26,381 nucleotides of DNA from CAIVAT01 sp037128705 (GCA_037128705.1 JBAXVX010000037.1:1-26381), one strand, 5' to 3'; positions 17,151-25,156 are shown, numbered from the stretch's first letter. Program-made: numbers and translations. Notes: generated from the sequence alone by a model not told the origin.

Positions 17151-17224
17151 TTGGTTTAACCAGTTGATGTTTATTGAGTAACCAGATAACCCAATATTAC
17201 CCGGGTAATGAGAAAAATCTGAGA
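17151..17224 (+). repeat. Dispersed intergenic repeat, copy 1
   Basis: A 74-base sequence beginning GGTTTAACCAGTTGATG and ending GAGAAAAATCTGAGA. It matches 24378-24452 with 9 mismatches and one gap, about 87% identity by hand alignment. It contains imperfect inverted GGTT/AACC segments. Both copies are in the same orientation in non-coding DNA, about 7.2 kb apart. Confidence 0.75.
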
Positions 17225-17302
17225 AAAGTTTCAGGGTGGTAAATGGATCCGGCTTCTCCATTCCAAAATTGAAATTAAAAAAGAAGGGACAAATCTTTTT
17301 CG

Positions 17303-17310
17303 TATGTTTG
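17303..17310 (+). promoter_or_regulatory. Bacteroidota -7 promoter element before the hybrid kinase
   Basis: TATGTTTG fits TAnnTTTG. It would give a leader of about 80 nt containing the AT-rich inverted repeat at 17333-17354. No -33 TTG is seen at the standard distance. Confidence 0.35.
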
Positions 17311-17332
17311 TTTTATATTTCATTGAATTCCA

Positions 17333-17354
17333 TATTGTTATATTATTAACAATA
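17333..17354 (+). promoter_or_regulatory. Perfect AT-rich inverted repeat in the kinase leader
   Basis: TATTGTTA and TAACAATA are perfect 8-base inverted arms around TATTAT. The repeat lies 45 bases before the kinase ATG. It could be a dimeric regulator's binding site or a weak leader hairpin. It is not followed by a T-run, so it is not a terminator. Confidence 0.45.
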
Positions 17355-17398
17355 GATTCGGGTTACATTTTCATTTAGGCATAGAATCACCCTTTCAA

Positions 17399-20300
17399 AT
17401 GAAAGAAAAAAACACCAACCACTCCGAACCCATTGTAACCCATGCCCCGGTTCATCCTTCATTATTCACATTGCTTATCCTGTATGCATTCATGATAATG
17501 GTTGGGACAACCCAGGCCCAGCCGAAACCTACCGAACCCTATTTGATGGAAATCGTTGCCAATGCCAGGAAAACGAATGTTTCAGACATCGAGCGTTTCA
17601 ATGCTCTCAATGCATTTGTGAATCTTTGGCATTCCTTTTCTCCTCCCGATACTACGATCAGACTTATAAACGAACTGTTAACCCTGAATAAAAAGATTCA
17701 TGCAACAGATCCGAAACCCTACCTGCTCATGATCGAGGGACAGCAGTATCTTAAATACAACAAGCCCGATTCTGCCCTGATGAAATTCCGGGAGATGATC
17801 GAAGAATTTGATAAATCAAGGCATATTTTCCTTACCAACAGTTATCTCTATTCCATTCGCACCCTGTTTGATCGATTGGGAAGACAGGAGGACAGACTTA
17901 AATATTACAATTCAAAGCTGCAAGGATATTTGCAACACGGCCCCCCGGAAAATACATCTACCTGCTACAATACAATTGGAGGATATTATTCATTGAGAGG
18001 TGACCATAATCAAGCCTTGACATATTACTTCAAAGCTTTGGATGTTTTCCGGACTTTTTCAACGGTCGGATTTGAATCCATGATGTTGACGGTTATTGGG
18101 AATGAATACATGAAATGGGGCAACCTGGATCGGGCTACGAGGTTTTTACAAATGGCCGACTCCCTTGGAAAAAGAGACCACGACAGTATACGATGCCAGT
18201 CTTGCTGGGCGAAACTGGCTATTATCTCTGATCGACAGGGGCGGTATCAGGAGGCTTTGAATCGCGTCGACAGTGGTCTGACTTATGGTTTCAGAACCTA
18301 TTGGACAGAGAGTGTTGCAGTACTATATTCAACTGCCATTCATGTTTATCTTAAACTCCATAACACAGACGAAGCGTACAGGCACCTGATCGTCTTAAAA
18401 AAACTGGTTGATGGTGTTAAAATGGCCGTTGAAACTGCGCAGGGAAGCGTCGAGATCGATTATTTCCTTTACCAGTATTATCTGCAGAAAAATGATCACG
18501 GGAGGGCAGAACAGTCACTCATCAGAGCTTACCTGGAAGCCGATTCCATAAAATCATGGACGCTGACGCTGAAATATCAGAAAGAACTTTTTCTCTTCTA
18601 TAAAAACTCCCCGACTCCTTCAAAAGCGCTTTTCTATGCCACGGCATTTTTCCAGTTGAACGATTCACTGTCGTTAAATAAAAATGATAATGCCATGGCC
18701 CAATATGAGACGGAACTGGCAGAAAAGCAAAAGGAGACCGAAATACTGGATCTGAAGATCAAGAAAGCGCAACAACAGCGGCACTATCTGACAGGCGGTG
18801 TTTTTTTGCTATTGATTATTATCGGAATCATTTTACGCTTGCGGTATTCCCAGAAAATGAAAAGAAAGTTAGAGGATAAAAACCTTCAGATCGCTGCGGA
18901 AAAGGAAAATGCCGAACTAATGCGTCGCAGGGCCGAACAGTCGGAACAGTTCAAGCAGCAGTTCCTCTCCAACATGAGCCATGAGATCCGCACCCCCATG
19001 AATGCCGTGATGGGGATGACCAATCTGCTGATCGATAAAAATCCAAGAGAAGACCAGCATGTTTATCTTGACGGAATTAAAAAATCATCCGGGATTTTAC
19101 TCCACATCATCAACGATATCCTTGACCTTGCCAAGATTGAAGCCGGGAAGATAGAACTCGAGGAAATCGATTTTTCCCTCCGCGAAGTCGTTGACCAGGT
19201 AATTCAGACCATGTATTTCAAAGCAGAGGAAAAAGGACTCTCCCTCATACGATCCATCCCGGAATCTGTTCCCGATGTGCTGACCGGCGACCCTGTCCGC
19301 CTCAACCAAATCCTGATGAACCTTACCGCGAACGCCATCAAATTTACTGACCGGGGATCAGTTGAATTGAAGGTAGAACAAATGAATCCGGGAAATGATT
19401 CGCCGGTGATGCTTAAGTTTTCGGTCACGGATACCGGGGTAGGAATTCCGCCTGAAAAACTGGGTTCTGTTTTTGAAGAATTTTCACAGGCCAGCGCATC
19501 TGATACCAGGAGATTCGGTGGAACAGGGCTCGGACTCACCATTTCAAATCACCTGGTAAGCCTGATGAACGGAATGATCCGGGTGGAAAGTCAACCTGGC
19601 ATGGGTTCCGTATTCTCCTTTGAACTGGCATTCCTTCCGGGCTCTGCAGACAAGCTGAGATTACAGCAGGATGCGGAGGTGAATCTCGACGGATCCATCC
19701 TGGATGGCCTGTCCCTGCTCATTGCCGACGATAATGATTACAACCTTGTGGTCGCTGCCGATACGTTGAGGTCTAAATGCAATGTAACCATCAAAACTGC
19801 AACGAACGGGCAGGAAGCGGTTGACCTGCTGATGGAAAATGAGTTCGACGTGGTGTTAATGGATGTTCAGATGCCCGTGATGAACGGGTTTGAAGCCACC
19901 CAACACATCAGGCACAAAATCCCCTCCCCTAAAAACAGGATCCCGGTAGTTGCGCTGACTGCCAGTGTGCTTCGTTCGGACCTGGACAATTGCCGGGATG
20001 CAGGAATGAATGGTATTATCCCTAAACCTTTTACTGCAACGCAACTGATCAGGGGGGTTGCAGAAGCTTTGAATATCCCGCTCCGGTATTCCGTCTCAGA
20101 AAAATCATCGGCCCGGCAACCGGTTCCCGACAAAAAGGAAACGGTAACTGACCTGACCTATCTTGAAAAATTTTGCGAAGGTGACCGTCTGCGGATGAAA
20201 AAATATATTGGGATGTTCCTGGCGGCTGTGCCGGGATTCACGGAAAAATTATTGAGTGCTCTTGAATCAACGAATCATGCTGAAATCGCCACCCAAATCC

Positions 20301-20470
20301 ACGGATTCAAGACCAAGTGGGTCATGATGGGGATGCATGATACAAAAATCCTTGCCGACAATATCGAGAATCAATGCCGGGAAGGGAATAATCTGAATGA
20401 GGTAACAGCAAAAGTAATGAACCTTCTGCGGCAGATTGAATTGGCGATATCTGAATTGCAGGGAAACTGA
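17399..20470 (+). CDS. TPR-containing hybrid sensor histidine kinase with receiver and HPt domains
   Basis: A 1023-residue membrane signalling protein. An N-terminal hydrophobic segment (about 22-41, ending TTQAQ) is a signal peptide. Residues about 45-440 are helical TPR-like repeats, probably periplasmic sensing, and end in a coiled coil. A transmembrane helix spans about 466-481, followed by a second coiled coil. The HisKA box SNMSHEIRTPMNAVMG contains phospho-acceptor His528. The ATPase domain shows an N box (Asn645), DTGVGIPP (Asp678) and GGTGLGL (from 707). The receiver domain has acidic Asp777/Asp778, phospho-acceptor Asp822 in LMDVQMPVMNG, and Lys876 in PKPF. The C-terminal HPt-like domain has H968-G-F-K. 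The protein thus holds a whole phosphorelay (His-Asp-His), but no output regulator gene is adjacent. Such TPR hybrid kinases are common in Bacteroidota. The stimulus is unknown. Confidence 0.93.
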   Translation: MKEKNTNHSEPIVTHAPVHPSLFTLLILYAFMIMVGTTQAQPKPTEPYLMEIVANARKTNVSDIERFNALNAFVNLWHSFSPPDTTIRLINELLTLNKKIHATDPKPYLLMIEGQQYLKYNKPDSALMKFREMIEEFDKSRHIFLTNSYLYSIRTLFDRLGRQEDRLKYYNSKLQGYLQHGPPENTSTCYNTIGGYYSLRGDHNQALTYYFKALDVFRTFSTVGFESMMLTVIGNEYMKWGNLDRATRFLQMADSLGKRDHDSIRCQSCWAKLAIISDRQGRYQEALNRVDSGLTYGFRTYWTESVAVLYSTAIHVYLKLHNTDEAYRHLIVLKKLVDGVKMAVETAQGSVEIDYFLYQYYLQKNDHGRAEQSLIRAYLEADSIKSWTLTLKYQKELFLFYKNSPTPSKALFYATAFFQLNDSLSLNKNDNAMAQYETELAEKQKETEILDLKIKKAQQQRHYLTGGVFLLLIIIGIILRLRYSQKMKRKLEDKNLQIAAEKENAELMRRRAEQSEQFKQQFLSNMSHEIRTPMNAVMGMTNLLIDKNPREDQHVYLDGIKKSSGILLHIINDILDLAKIEAGKIELEEIDFSLREVVDQVIQTMYFKAEEKGLSLIRSIPESVPDVLTGDPVRLNQILMNLTANAIKFTDRGSVELKVEQMNPGNDSPVMLKFSVTDTGVGIPPEKLGSVFEEFSQASASDTRRFGGTGLGLTISNHLVSLMNGMIRVESQPGMGSVFSFELAFLPGSADKLRLQQDAEVNLDGSILDGLSLLIADDNDYNLVVAADTLRSKCNVTIKTATNGQEAVDLLMENEFDVVLMDVQMPVMNGFEATQHIRHKIPSPKNRIPVVALTASVLRSDLDNCRDAGMNGIIPKPFTATQLIRGVAEALNIPLRYSVSEKSSARQPVPDKKETVTDLTYLEKFCEGDRLRMKKYIGMFLAAVPGFTEKLLSALESTNHAEIATQIHGFKTKWVMMGMHDTKILADNIENQCREGNNLNEVTAKVMNLLRQIELAISELQGN

Positions 20471-20508
20471 AAATAAAATAATCCTCTTTGCCCTTTTTTT
20501 GAGAATAG

Positions 20509-22504
20509 CCTTTTCCATTATCGATAACATTATGGCTTGTATTTGGAAACAGCAGTGTTTACGGACAAAAGAAATTTGAATTGGCAGACTGTGCCAGGTT
20601 TGTCAATATATCCGACCCACAAATATCCCCTGATGGTAAAAGCGTTGTTATTGTAATGTCCAGCCCCGACTATGTTCAAAACCGTTTCAATGCCGAATTG
20701 GTTTTGGTAGACGTGGCTTCGGGGATAAAGAGCGTGCTCACACAGGACAGGTTTGCAGTAACCAGCCCGCGGTGGTCGCCCAATGGGGAACAATTGGCTT
20801 TTATATCCAAAGTCGGACAAGGCAAAGATGCTACCAATCAAATCTTTTTACTCTCCATGACGGGCGGCGAAGCAAAGCAAATTACCAAAGCACCCAAAGG
20901 GGTACAACATTTTGCCTGGAGCCCCAACTCAGCCGACATTGCTTATGCCGCACTCAATGAACCCAAAAATAAGCAGGAGATTGAAAAAGGCTTTACAGGT
21001 TTTGAAATAACCAACAATGATATGTTTATTGGCAGCCAACCATTGCCTGCTCATATTTGGCTGGCAAATACAAATACAGGAGAAAATAAAAGACTGACAG
21101 ATGCGATTGGAGTTTACCCCTTGTTATTCCACCAAATCCGCCCTCTTCCCCATTCTCCTGGTCGGCCGATGGTAAAACCATCCTGTTTGTAAAAGTAGTA
21201 TCTGACTATTCAGGTGATGGGCAAAAAAGAACCATCCAGATGCTTAACGTTTCAGATGGAAGTTACAAGCCATTGACCACAAGAACAAAATTAGAGGCCT
21301 ACCCTGATTTTTCGCCAGACGGAAGTAAAATTTCCTATTGGTTTAAAAAAGATGACACCAATGAAAGCATCAATGAACTATGGGTTACCAATGCAACTGA
21401 CAGTGAAGGCATACCCATTTCTTCCAAATTAAACAGAGACCTGTATCTCTCTGCCTGGATGCCCGATGGTAAAAACTTGTTGGTGGGCGGACATAGCGAC
21501 AATAAAACTTCAATGTGGAGTATGGGTTTAGACGGAAAAACGACGGCTCTTGACTTAGGAGGGGTTTGCCCCTCCTGGGCATTTTGGATGGACGCAACAA
21601 TGAGTAAAACTGGTGCCATTGCATTTACTGGTTCTGAACCACGTAAACCTGTTGAATTATATTTTATGACATCCGCCACTTCAAAACTTATTCACTTAAC
21701 TGATTACAACAGCGAAGTGAGCAAAATGACGCTGGGCAAAACAGTAACCATCCGATGGGAAAATGACGGTTGGAAACATTGCGGCATAATAACCTATCCT
21801 GCCAGCTATGAAAAAGGCAAAAAATATCCTGTGATTTTGTTAATACATGGCAGCCCCGCCGCAGCATCGGTAGAACAGTTTTCAATATTTCCACAACTGC
21901 TGGCAAACGAAGGATACTTTGTATTTGAACCCAATTACAGGGGAAGTGATAATTCAGGGAACAGATACAAAAAATCCATTGTGGCCGATGCGGGTGCAGG
22001 CCCGGGCCGTGATGTTATGACAGGCCTGAAAAAACTTACCGTTACCGGAATGATAGACACTGCCAGAATTGGCGTAAGCGGCTGGTCGTATGGTGGTTTT
22101 ATGACGGTTTGGCTGGCAGGGCATTACGGTGGTTGGAAAGCAGCAGTTGCAGGTGCAGCGGTGACTGATTGGGTTGACCAATACAATTTGAGCGATGCCA
22201 ATGTTGCCCGTGAAGGTTTTATTGGTGGCTCACCATGGGTAGGCGACAACATGAAAAAGTACATTGTGCAATCAGCCATAACTGAGGCTAAAAACATAAA
22301 AGCACCGACCCTCATTTTGGCAAACACGGGCAACCCGAGAGTACCAATTACGCAATCCTATAAATTATACCATACCCTGATAGATAACGGGACAGTTACA
22401 AATTTATTGGCTGGCCAATTGCCGCCCACATGGCCAACGACCCTGTAACACAAATGGAAACCTACAGGTCCTGGTTGAATTGGATGAATATTTATTTGAA
22501 GTAA
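20509..22504 (+). pseudogene. Decayed S9-family (prolyl oligopeptidase-like) serine peptidase
   Basis: The signal peptide (ending SSVYGQ) and the first propeller part are open from 20509 to 21192, but no ATG precedes them in frame. Near 21109-21120 the reading shifts by -1: the frame resumes as LPLVIPPNPPSSPFSWSADG and continues to 22448. A second -1 shift in the A-run around 22400 moves the end to another frame, FIGWPIAAHMANDPV to NIYLK, stopping at 22502-22504. When joined, this is a complete TolB-like propeller (DPQISPDGK, PRWSPNGEQLAF) and alpha/beta-hydrolase with the nucleophile motif GVSGWSYGG (Ser codon 22086) and the His codon at 22427. The usual catalytic Asp in G-D-x-R-V-P reads Asn (codon 22332; GNPRVP). 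Two frameshifts, a lost start and a substituted catalytic residue together argue for a true pseudogene, although single-base assembly errors could explain the shifts. Confidence 0.85.
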
Positions 22505-22526
22505 TTGATGTGGTCAGAAAAAGGCA

Positions 22527-22612
22527 CCATGCATAATCGGGTAGGCTGCCCCGCCGGTATCGCCGGCAGGGGGTGGTTAATTTGGTCGGCCTATCCAATC
22601 AGCATGCATTGG
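22527..22612 (+). repeat. Nested inverted repeat (GC-rich hairpin inside imperfect arms)
   Basis: Outer arms 22527-22546 (CCATGCAT, then AATCGGGTAGGC) and 22589-22612 (GCCTATCC, then AATCAGCATGCATTGG) are imperfect inverted copies. Between them, CCCCGCCGG (22549-22557) and CCGGCAGGGG (22563-22572) form a strong stem with one bulged base. There is no T-run. The whole lies just after the decayed peptidase and before the MarR promoter, and may be a small mobile palindromic element or a structured RNA. Confidence 0.5.
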
Positions 22613-22686
22613 TCCATGAATCTTATGTCGAACTCACGTAAAATGATGAAAAATGTCATGTCAAAATCATTTGACAGAAAATATTA

Positions 22687-22698
22687 TTGTACATACAA
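22687..22698 (+). promoter_or_regulatory. Candidate MarR operator 1 (TTGTACATACAA)
   Basis: A near-palindrome with one central mismatch that covers the -33 box of the MarR promoter. A perfect version is found upstream of the adjacent oxidoreductase gene (23171-23182), and both are followed by AATAA. Binding here would block RNA polymerase, the usual MarR autorepression. Confidence 0.6.
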
Positions 22699-22716
22699 AT
22701 AAATGATTTATCTTTG
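22687..22716 (+). promoter_or_regulatory. Predicted promoter of the MarR gene
   Basis: TTG at 22687-22689, a 19-base spacer, and TATCTTTG at 22709-22716 match the Bacteroidota consensus at both boxes. Transcription should start near 22722, so the mRNA would have a leader of only a few bases before the ATG at 22725. The -33 box is inside the palindromic operator candidate. Confidence 0.7.
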
Positions 22717-22724
22717 CACCCGAA

Positions 22725-23153
22725 ATGAATGATAAAGACACATACTGCAATTGCCTGTACTATTCCTCCAATGCCCTGGCCCGGGTCGTAACAAGAATGG
22801 CGGAGGTGGAATTTTCTGCCGTGGACCTCGCTCCCAGCTACGCCTTCGTGATCATGACCGTAAATAAAAACCCGGGCATCCATGCCGGAGAACTGGCAGA
22901 GATCATGATGCTGACCCCGTCGACCATGACCCGGCTTGTGGACAAGCTTGAAAGCCGCGGGCTGGTCAAAAAACACAACGAAGGCAGGATCACGATGATT
23001 TATCCTACCGCGACCTCCGTTGAAATGAACGAAGCAATAAAAGCGGCCTGGCACAAGCTTTATCTGAGGATTGCCGATGTTCTCGGGAAGGAAAATGCAC
23101 GTCAGCTGACCGGGAGCGTCTTCCAATCTGCAATTAAGCTGGCATCAAAATAA
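22725..23153 (+). CDS. MarR-family transcriptional regulator with OhrR-like N-terminal cysteine
   Basis: A 142-residue protein of ordinary MarR length. The winged helix-turn-helix spans about residues 45-105: AGELAEIMMLTPSTMTRLVD is the recognition region, followed by KLESRGLVKK and the wing with NEGRITMIYPT. The N-terminal helix reads YCNCLYYSSNAL. Aligned by eye with the CFLLYASS helix of Bacillus OhrR, Cys8 falls on the peroxide-sensing cysteine and Cys10 two residues after it. This suggests a redox- or electrophile-sensing repressor, though it is inferred from one short match. The gene has a strong predicted promoter overlapped by a palindrome, indicating autoregulation, and is followed by an NAD(P)-binding oxidoreductase gene with the same palindrome, its likely target. 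Most of the fold's C-terminal dimer helices (about 110-142) are intact. Confidence 0.92.
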   Translation: MNDKDTYCNCLYYSSNALARVVTRMAEVEFSAVDLAPSYAFVIMTVNKNPGIHAGELAEIMMLTPSTMTRLVDKLESRGLVKKHNEGRITMIYPTATSVEMNEAIKAAWHKLYLRIADVLGKENARQLTGSVFQSAIKLASK

Positions 23154-23170
23154 TTTTTTTTATTTATATG

Positions 23171-23182
23171 TTGTATATACAA
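23171..23182 (+). promoter_or_regulatory. Candidate MarR operator 2 (perfect palindrome TTGTATATACAA)
   Basis: A perfect 12-base palindrome 29 bases before the ATG of the NmrA-like gene. It shares 11 of 12 bases, and the following AATAA, with the site at 22687. No clear TAnnTTTG box is seen in this 58-base gap, so the downstream gene may rely on the MarR promoter or on an atypical one. Confidence 0.6.
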
Positions 23183-23211
23183 ATAATTAATAACCACAAA
23201 ATCACATCCAT

Positions 23212-24108
23212 ATGAAAAAGTATGTAATCACCGGCGCCACCGGAAAAATTGGCAAAATCGTTGCAACTGAATTGCTTGCACAGGGACAGAGCGTAACCGT
23301 CATTGCCCGCAATGCCGACAAATTAAAAGAGCTGGCCGACCTGGGCGCCATGGCCATGGCTGGCGACAGCTACGACAGGGAATTTCTTACCATGGCTTTT
23401 AAAGGTGCCGATGCGGTATTCTGCCTTATCATGCCCGACATGTTCGCAGCTGATATACTCAAGGAGCAAAAACAGATTGCCGACAACTATTTTAACGCAG
23501 TGAAAGCGAACAATGTTCCCAACGTTGTATTGCTCAGCAGCGTAGGAGCTCACCTTCGCAAGGGGGCCGGGATCGTCGACGGGCTCGGCTACATGGAAGA
23601 GCAGTTCCTTGGGCTGAAGGATGTCAATGTGCTGAACCTGCGTCCGACCTATTTTATGGAAAACACCCTGGGCCTGATCGGAACGATCAAACAGATGGGC
23701 ATTGCTGGTACCCCTGTCAGGGCCGATCAGAAGTTCCCGATGGTGGCAACGAAGGACATCGGCGCCGTTGCCGCAAAACGTTTGCTGGACCTGAGTTTCA
23801 AAGGCAATACCATAGAATTTGTTCTGGGCCCCCGCGACATCAGCTATTCGGAGGTCACTGCCATTGCAGGGCAGGCAATCGGGAAACCTGAACTCCAGTA
23901 CATGCAGTTCCCCGGTGAGGATGCAGTAAAAGGGATGGTAGCTTCAGGCTTTTGCGGTGAGGATGCCGCCCGTTTGATGGTCGACCTTGCCAAAGCCATC
24001 AACAATGGCACGCTGCTGAATGGGCATCAGCGAACAGAAGCGAACTCGACTCCGACAACCTACGAGGCGTTCTCACAGGTTTTTGCATGGGTGTTTCAGC
24101 TCAGTTGA
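23212..24108 (+). CDS. NmrA-family NAD(P)-binding oxidoreductase (atypical SDR)
   Basis: A 298-residue cytoplasmic protein. The N-terminal Rossmann motif ITGATGKIG (G-A-T-G-x-I-G) with a following VTVIAR strand shows a dinucleotide-binding fold, and the Arg after the second strand is consistent with NADP preference. Further atypical-SDR/NmrA signs are DLGAMAMAGD, GADAVFCLI, VVLLSSVGAH (where a Tyr-x-x-x-Lys catalytic pair is not evident), LRPTYFMENTL, and FPMVATKDIGAVAAKRLLD. The set resembles quinone-reductase-like members such as E. coli QorB, but residues for a substrate cannot be named. It follows the MarR gene by 58 bases and has the same palindrome upstream, so it is probably the repressor's target, for example detoxifying quinones or other electrophiles. 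That role is inferred. A strong terminator lies about 130 bases downstream. Confidence 0.9.
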   Translation: MKKYVITGATGKIGKIVATELLAQGQSVTVIARNADKLKELADLGAMAMAGDSYDREFLTMAFKGADAVFCLIMPDMFAADILKEQKQIADNYFNAVKANNVPNVVLLSSVGAHLRKGAGIVDGLGYMEEQFLGLKDVNVLNLRPTYFMENTLGLIGTIKQMGIAGTPVRADQKFPMVATKDIGAVAAKRLLDLSFKGNTIEFVLGPRDISYSEVTAIAGQAIGKPELQYMQFPGEDAVKGMVASGFCGEDAARLMVDLAKAINNGTLLNGHQRTEANSTPTTYEAFSQVFAWVFQLS

Positions 24109-24235
24109 TCCGTTTTGTCTATTCATGATTCCAAAATACTTTTTTGAGTAAATCCGGGTTGGAATTCACCGTGAAATTTTAATCCAAAACCTGGATGTCT
24201 TTTCAAATCGGTGTACCATATGTTGTACCATGAAA

Positions 24236-24276
24236 AAAGACAGGCGTTAACCAAATCATCGGAAACGCCTGTCTTT
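24236..24276. terminator. Bidirectional intrinsic terminator
   Basis: AAAGACAGGCGTT (24236-24248) and AACGCCTGTCTTT (24264-24276) are perfect 13-base inverted arms with a 15-base loop. On + the stem is followed by CTTCTGTCT, a poor U-tract. On - the stem is followed by a run of T (six A precede it on +). It should stop transcription from both sides, more strongly from the - strand island. Confidence 0.8.
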
Positions 24277-24377
24277 CTTCTGTCTCCTCGCCAGTATTAT
24301 TACATAGGTAACCAGTACTATCCAGATTAAATGGATATATTGATTATCTTATTGATTTACTTATATTTATATCATTT

Positions 24378-24452
24378 TGGGTTTAACCTGTTGATGGTTA
24401 TTAAGTAACCAGATTAACCCAGTTCTACCCGGTTTATGAGAAAAATCTGAGA
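24378..24452 (+). repeat. Dispersed intergenic repeat, copy 2
   Basis: The 75-base counterpart of 17151-17224. Its arms are clearer: TGGGTTTAACCTG near the left end can pair with CAGATTAACCCA, with an inner GGTTA/TAACC pair. It ends GAGAAAAATCTGAGA, as copy 1 does. It lies between the terminator and the stop codon of the - strand 189-residue gene. Confidence 0.75.
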
Positions 24453-24480
24453 CAATTATATTTAATAGTCTTTATGTTGG

Positions 24481-25050
24481 TTATTCAATAGTCCAATCTG
24501 GTAAAATTTCTTTAATCACCAACTTAGTATTCCTACAACCTAATTCTAATTTTTCATAGGCTTGAGTTTTTGTTAAATTCCCGTCTGGTAAAAACTGAAT
24601 AAATGTCACAATTATCTTGAAAGAATTTCTCCTCAACTTTACTAATGGCTTTTTTAAATCATATCCACTTGTATCATTATTGCGATATAGTTCCTTGTAT
24701 ATTTCATTACAATAATCTCCAAAAAGACGCATAAGTTGAGAATAAAAATACTTTGGGTCATTATTAACACTAAGAAAATTAGACTTGTAGTCGTCACATT
24801 TCCTTTCAAGGTCAATTAAACTTGATATACACCAATTGAAATCTTCATACTCTGGTCTTTGCCATAAAATTTCTTTCCTAATAAAGCAATATGTCAAAAT
24901 ATCTTCAATTGTCGATTCATCTTTCTGAACATCAAATAATGTCTTCCCTGATATTTTCAACTTGAAATTTTTAATATTCAAGTAAATTGATGTCAAGTCG
25001 GCCGTCGTTGAAATCGCTTGAAAAATGGGCTGCAAATCATTAAATGTCAT
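24481..25050 (-). CDS. Uncharacterised AT-rich orphan protein
   Basis: A 189-residue protein I do not recognise. It has no signal peptide or membrane segment and is predicted to be mainly helical, with many Lys, Asn, Asp and Tyr residues, as expected from very AT-rich DNA. It contains scattered Cys residues (for example TYCFIRKE, NWCISS, RKCDDY, DYCNEIY) without a spacing that suggests a metal site. It is last of three - strand genes in the AT-rich island, 106 bases after the 77-residue gene, and is followed by repeat copy 2 and the terminator. On - a TTTATTTG box, one mismatch from TAnnTTTG, lies at 25078-25085, so it may have its own weak promoter. The antisense frames are full of stops, which supports the reading. 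Function unknown. Confidence 0.7.
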   Translation of the reverse strand: MTFNDLQPIFQAISTTADLTSIYLNIKNFKLKISGKTLFDVQKDESTIEDILTYCFIRKEILWQRPEYEDFNWCISSLIDLERKCDDYKSNFLSVNNDPKYFYSQLMRLFGDYCNEIYKELYRNNDTSGYDLKKPLVKLRRNSFKIIVTFIQFLPDGNLTKTQAYEKLELGCRNTKLVIKEILPDWTIE

Positions 25051-25156
25051 TTTCTATGTTATTGAATTGTGGATTATCAAATAAACTTGAATGAAATTAT
25101 ATGTTTTACTTCTGATTAATAAATCAAAACGGAATGGAAAGTAAACAGATTACCGA

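Larger units (their letters stand above)
24109..24480. other. Intergenic boundary region between the MarR/NmrA pair and the AT-rich island
   Basis: A gene-free 372-base stretch. It holds GTACCAT twice, 12 bases apart (24213 and 24225), then the bidirectional terminator (24236-24276), then an AT-rich segment and repeat copy 2 (24378-24452). No open frame of note is seen. Base composition shifts from mixed to clearly AT-rich across it. Confidence 0.6.

Noticed and set aside
16941..17261. A 106-codon - strand open frame
   Set aside because: It is antisense to the glycine-zipper gene and runs across repeat copy 1; the + strand product has a coherent membrane-protein pattern.
17333..17354. Terminator for the region before the kinase
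   Set aside because: The stem is almost all A/T and is not followed by a T-run; a regulatory site is more likely.
21109..22402. Programmed frameshifting in the S9 peptidase
   Set aside because: Two separate shifts without classical slippery heptamers, together with a lost start and a substituted catalytic Asp, fit decay better.
22505..22702. A 65-codon + strand open frame
   Set aside because: It runs through the nested inverted repeat and into the MarR promoter and operator, so it is very unlikely to be a gene.
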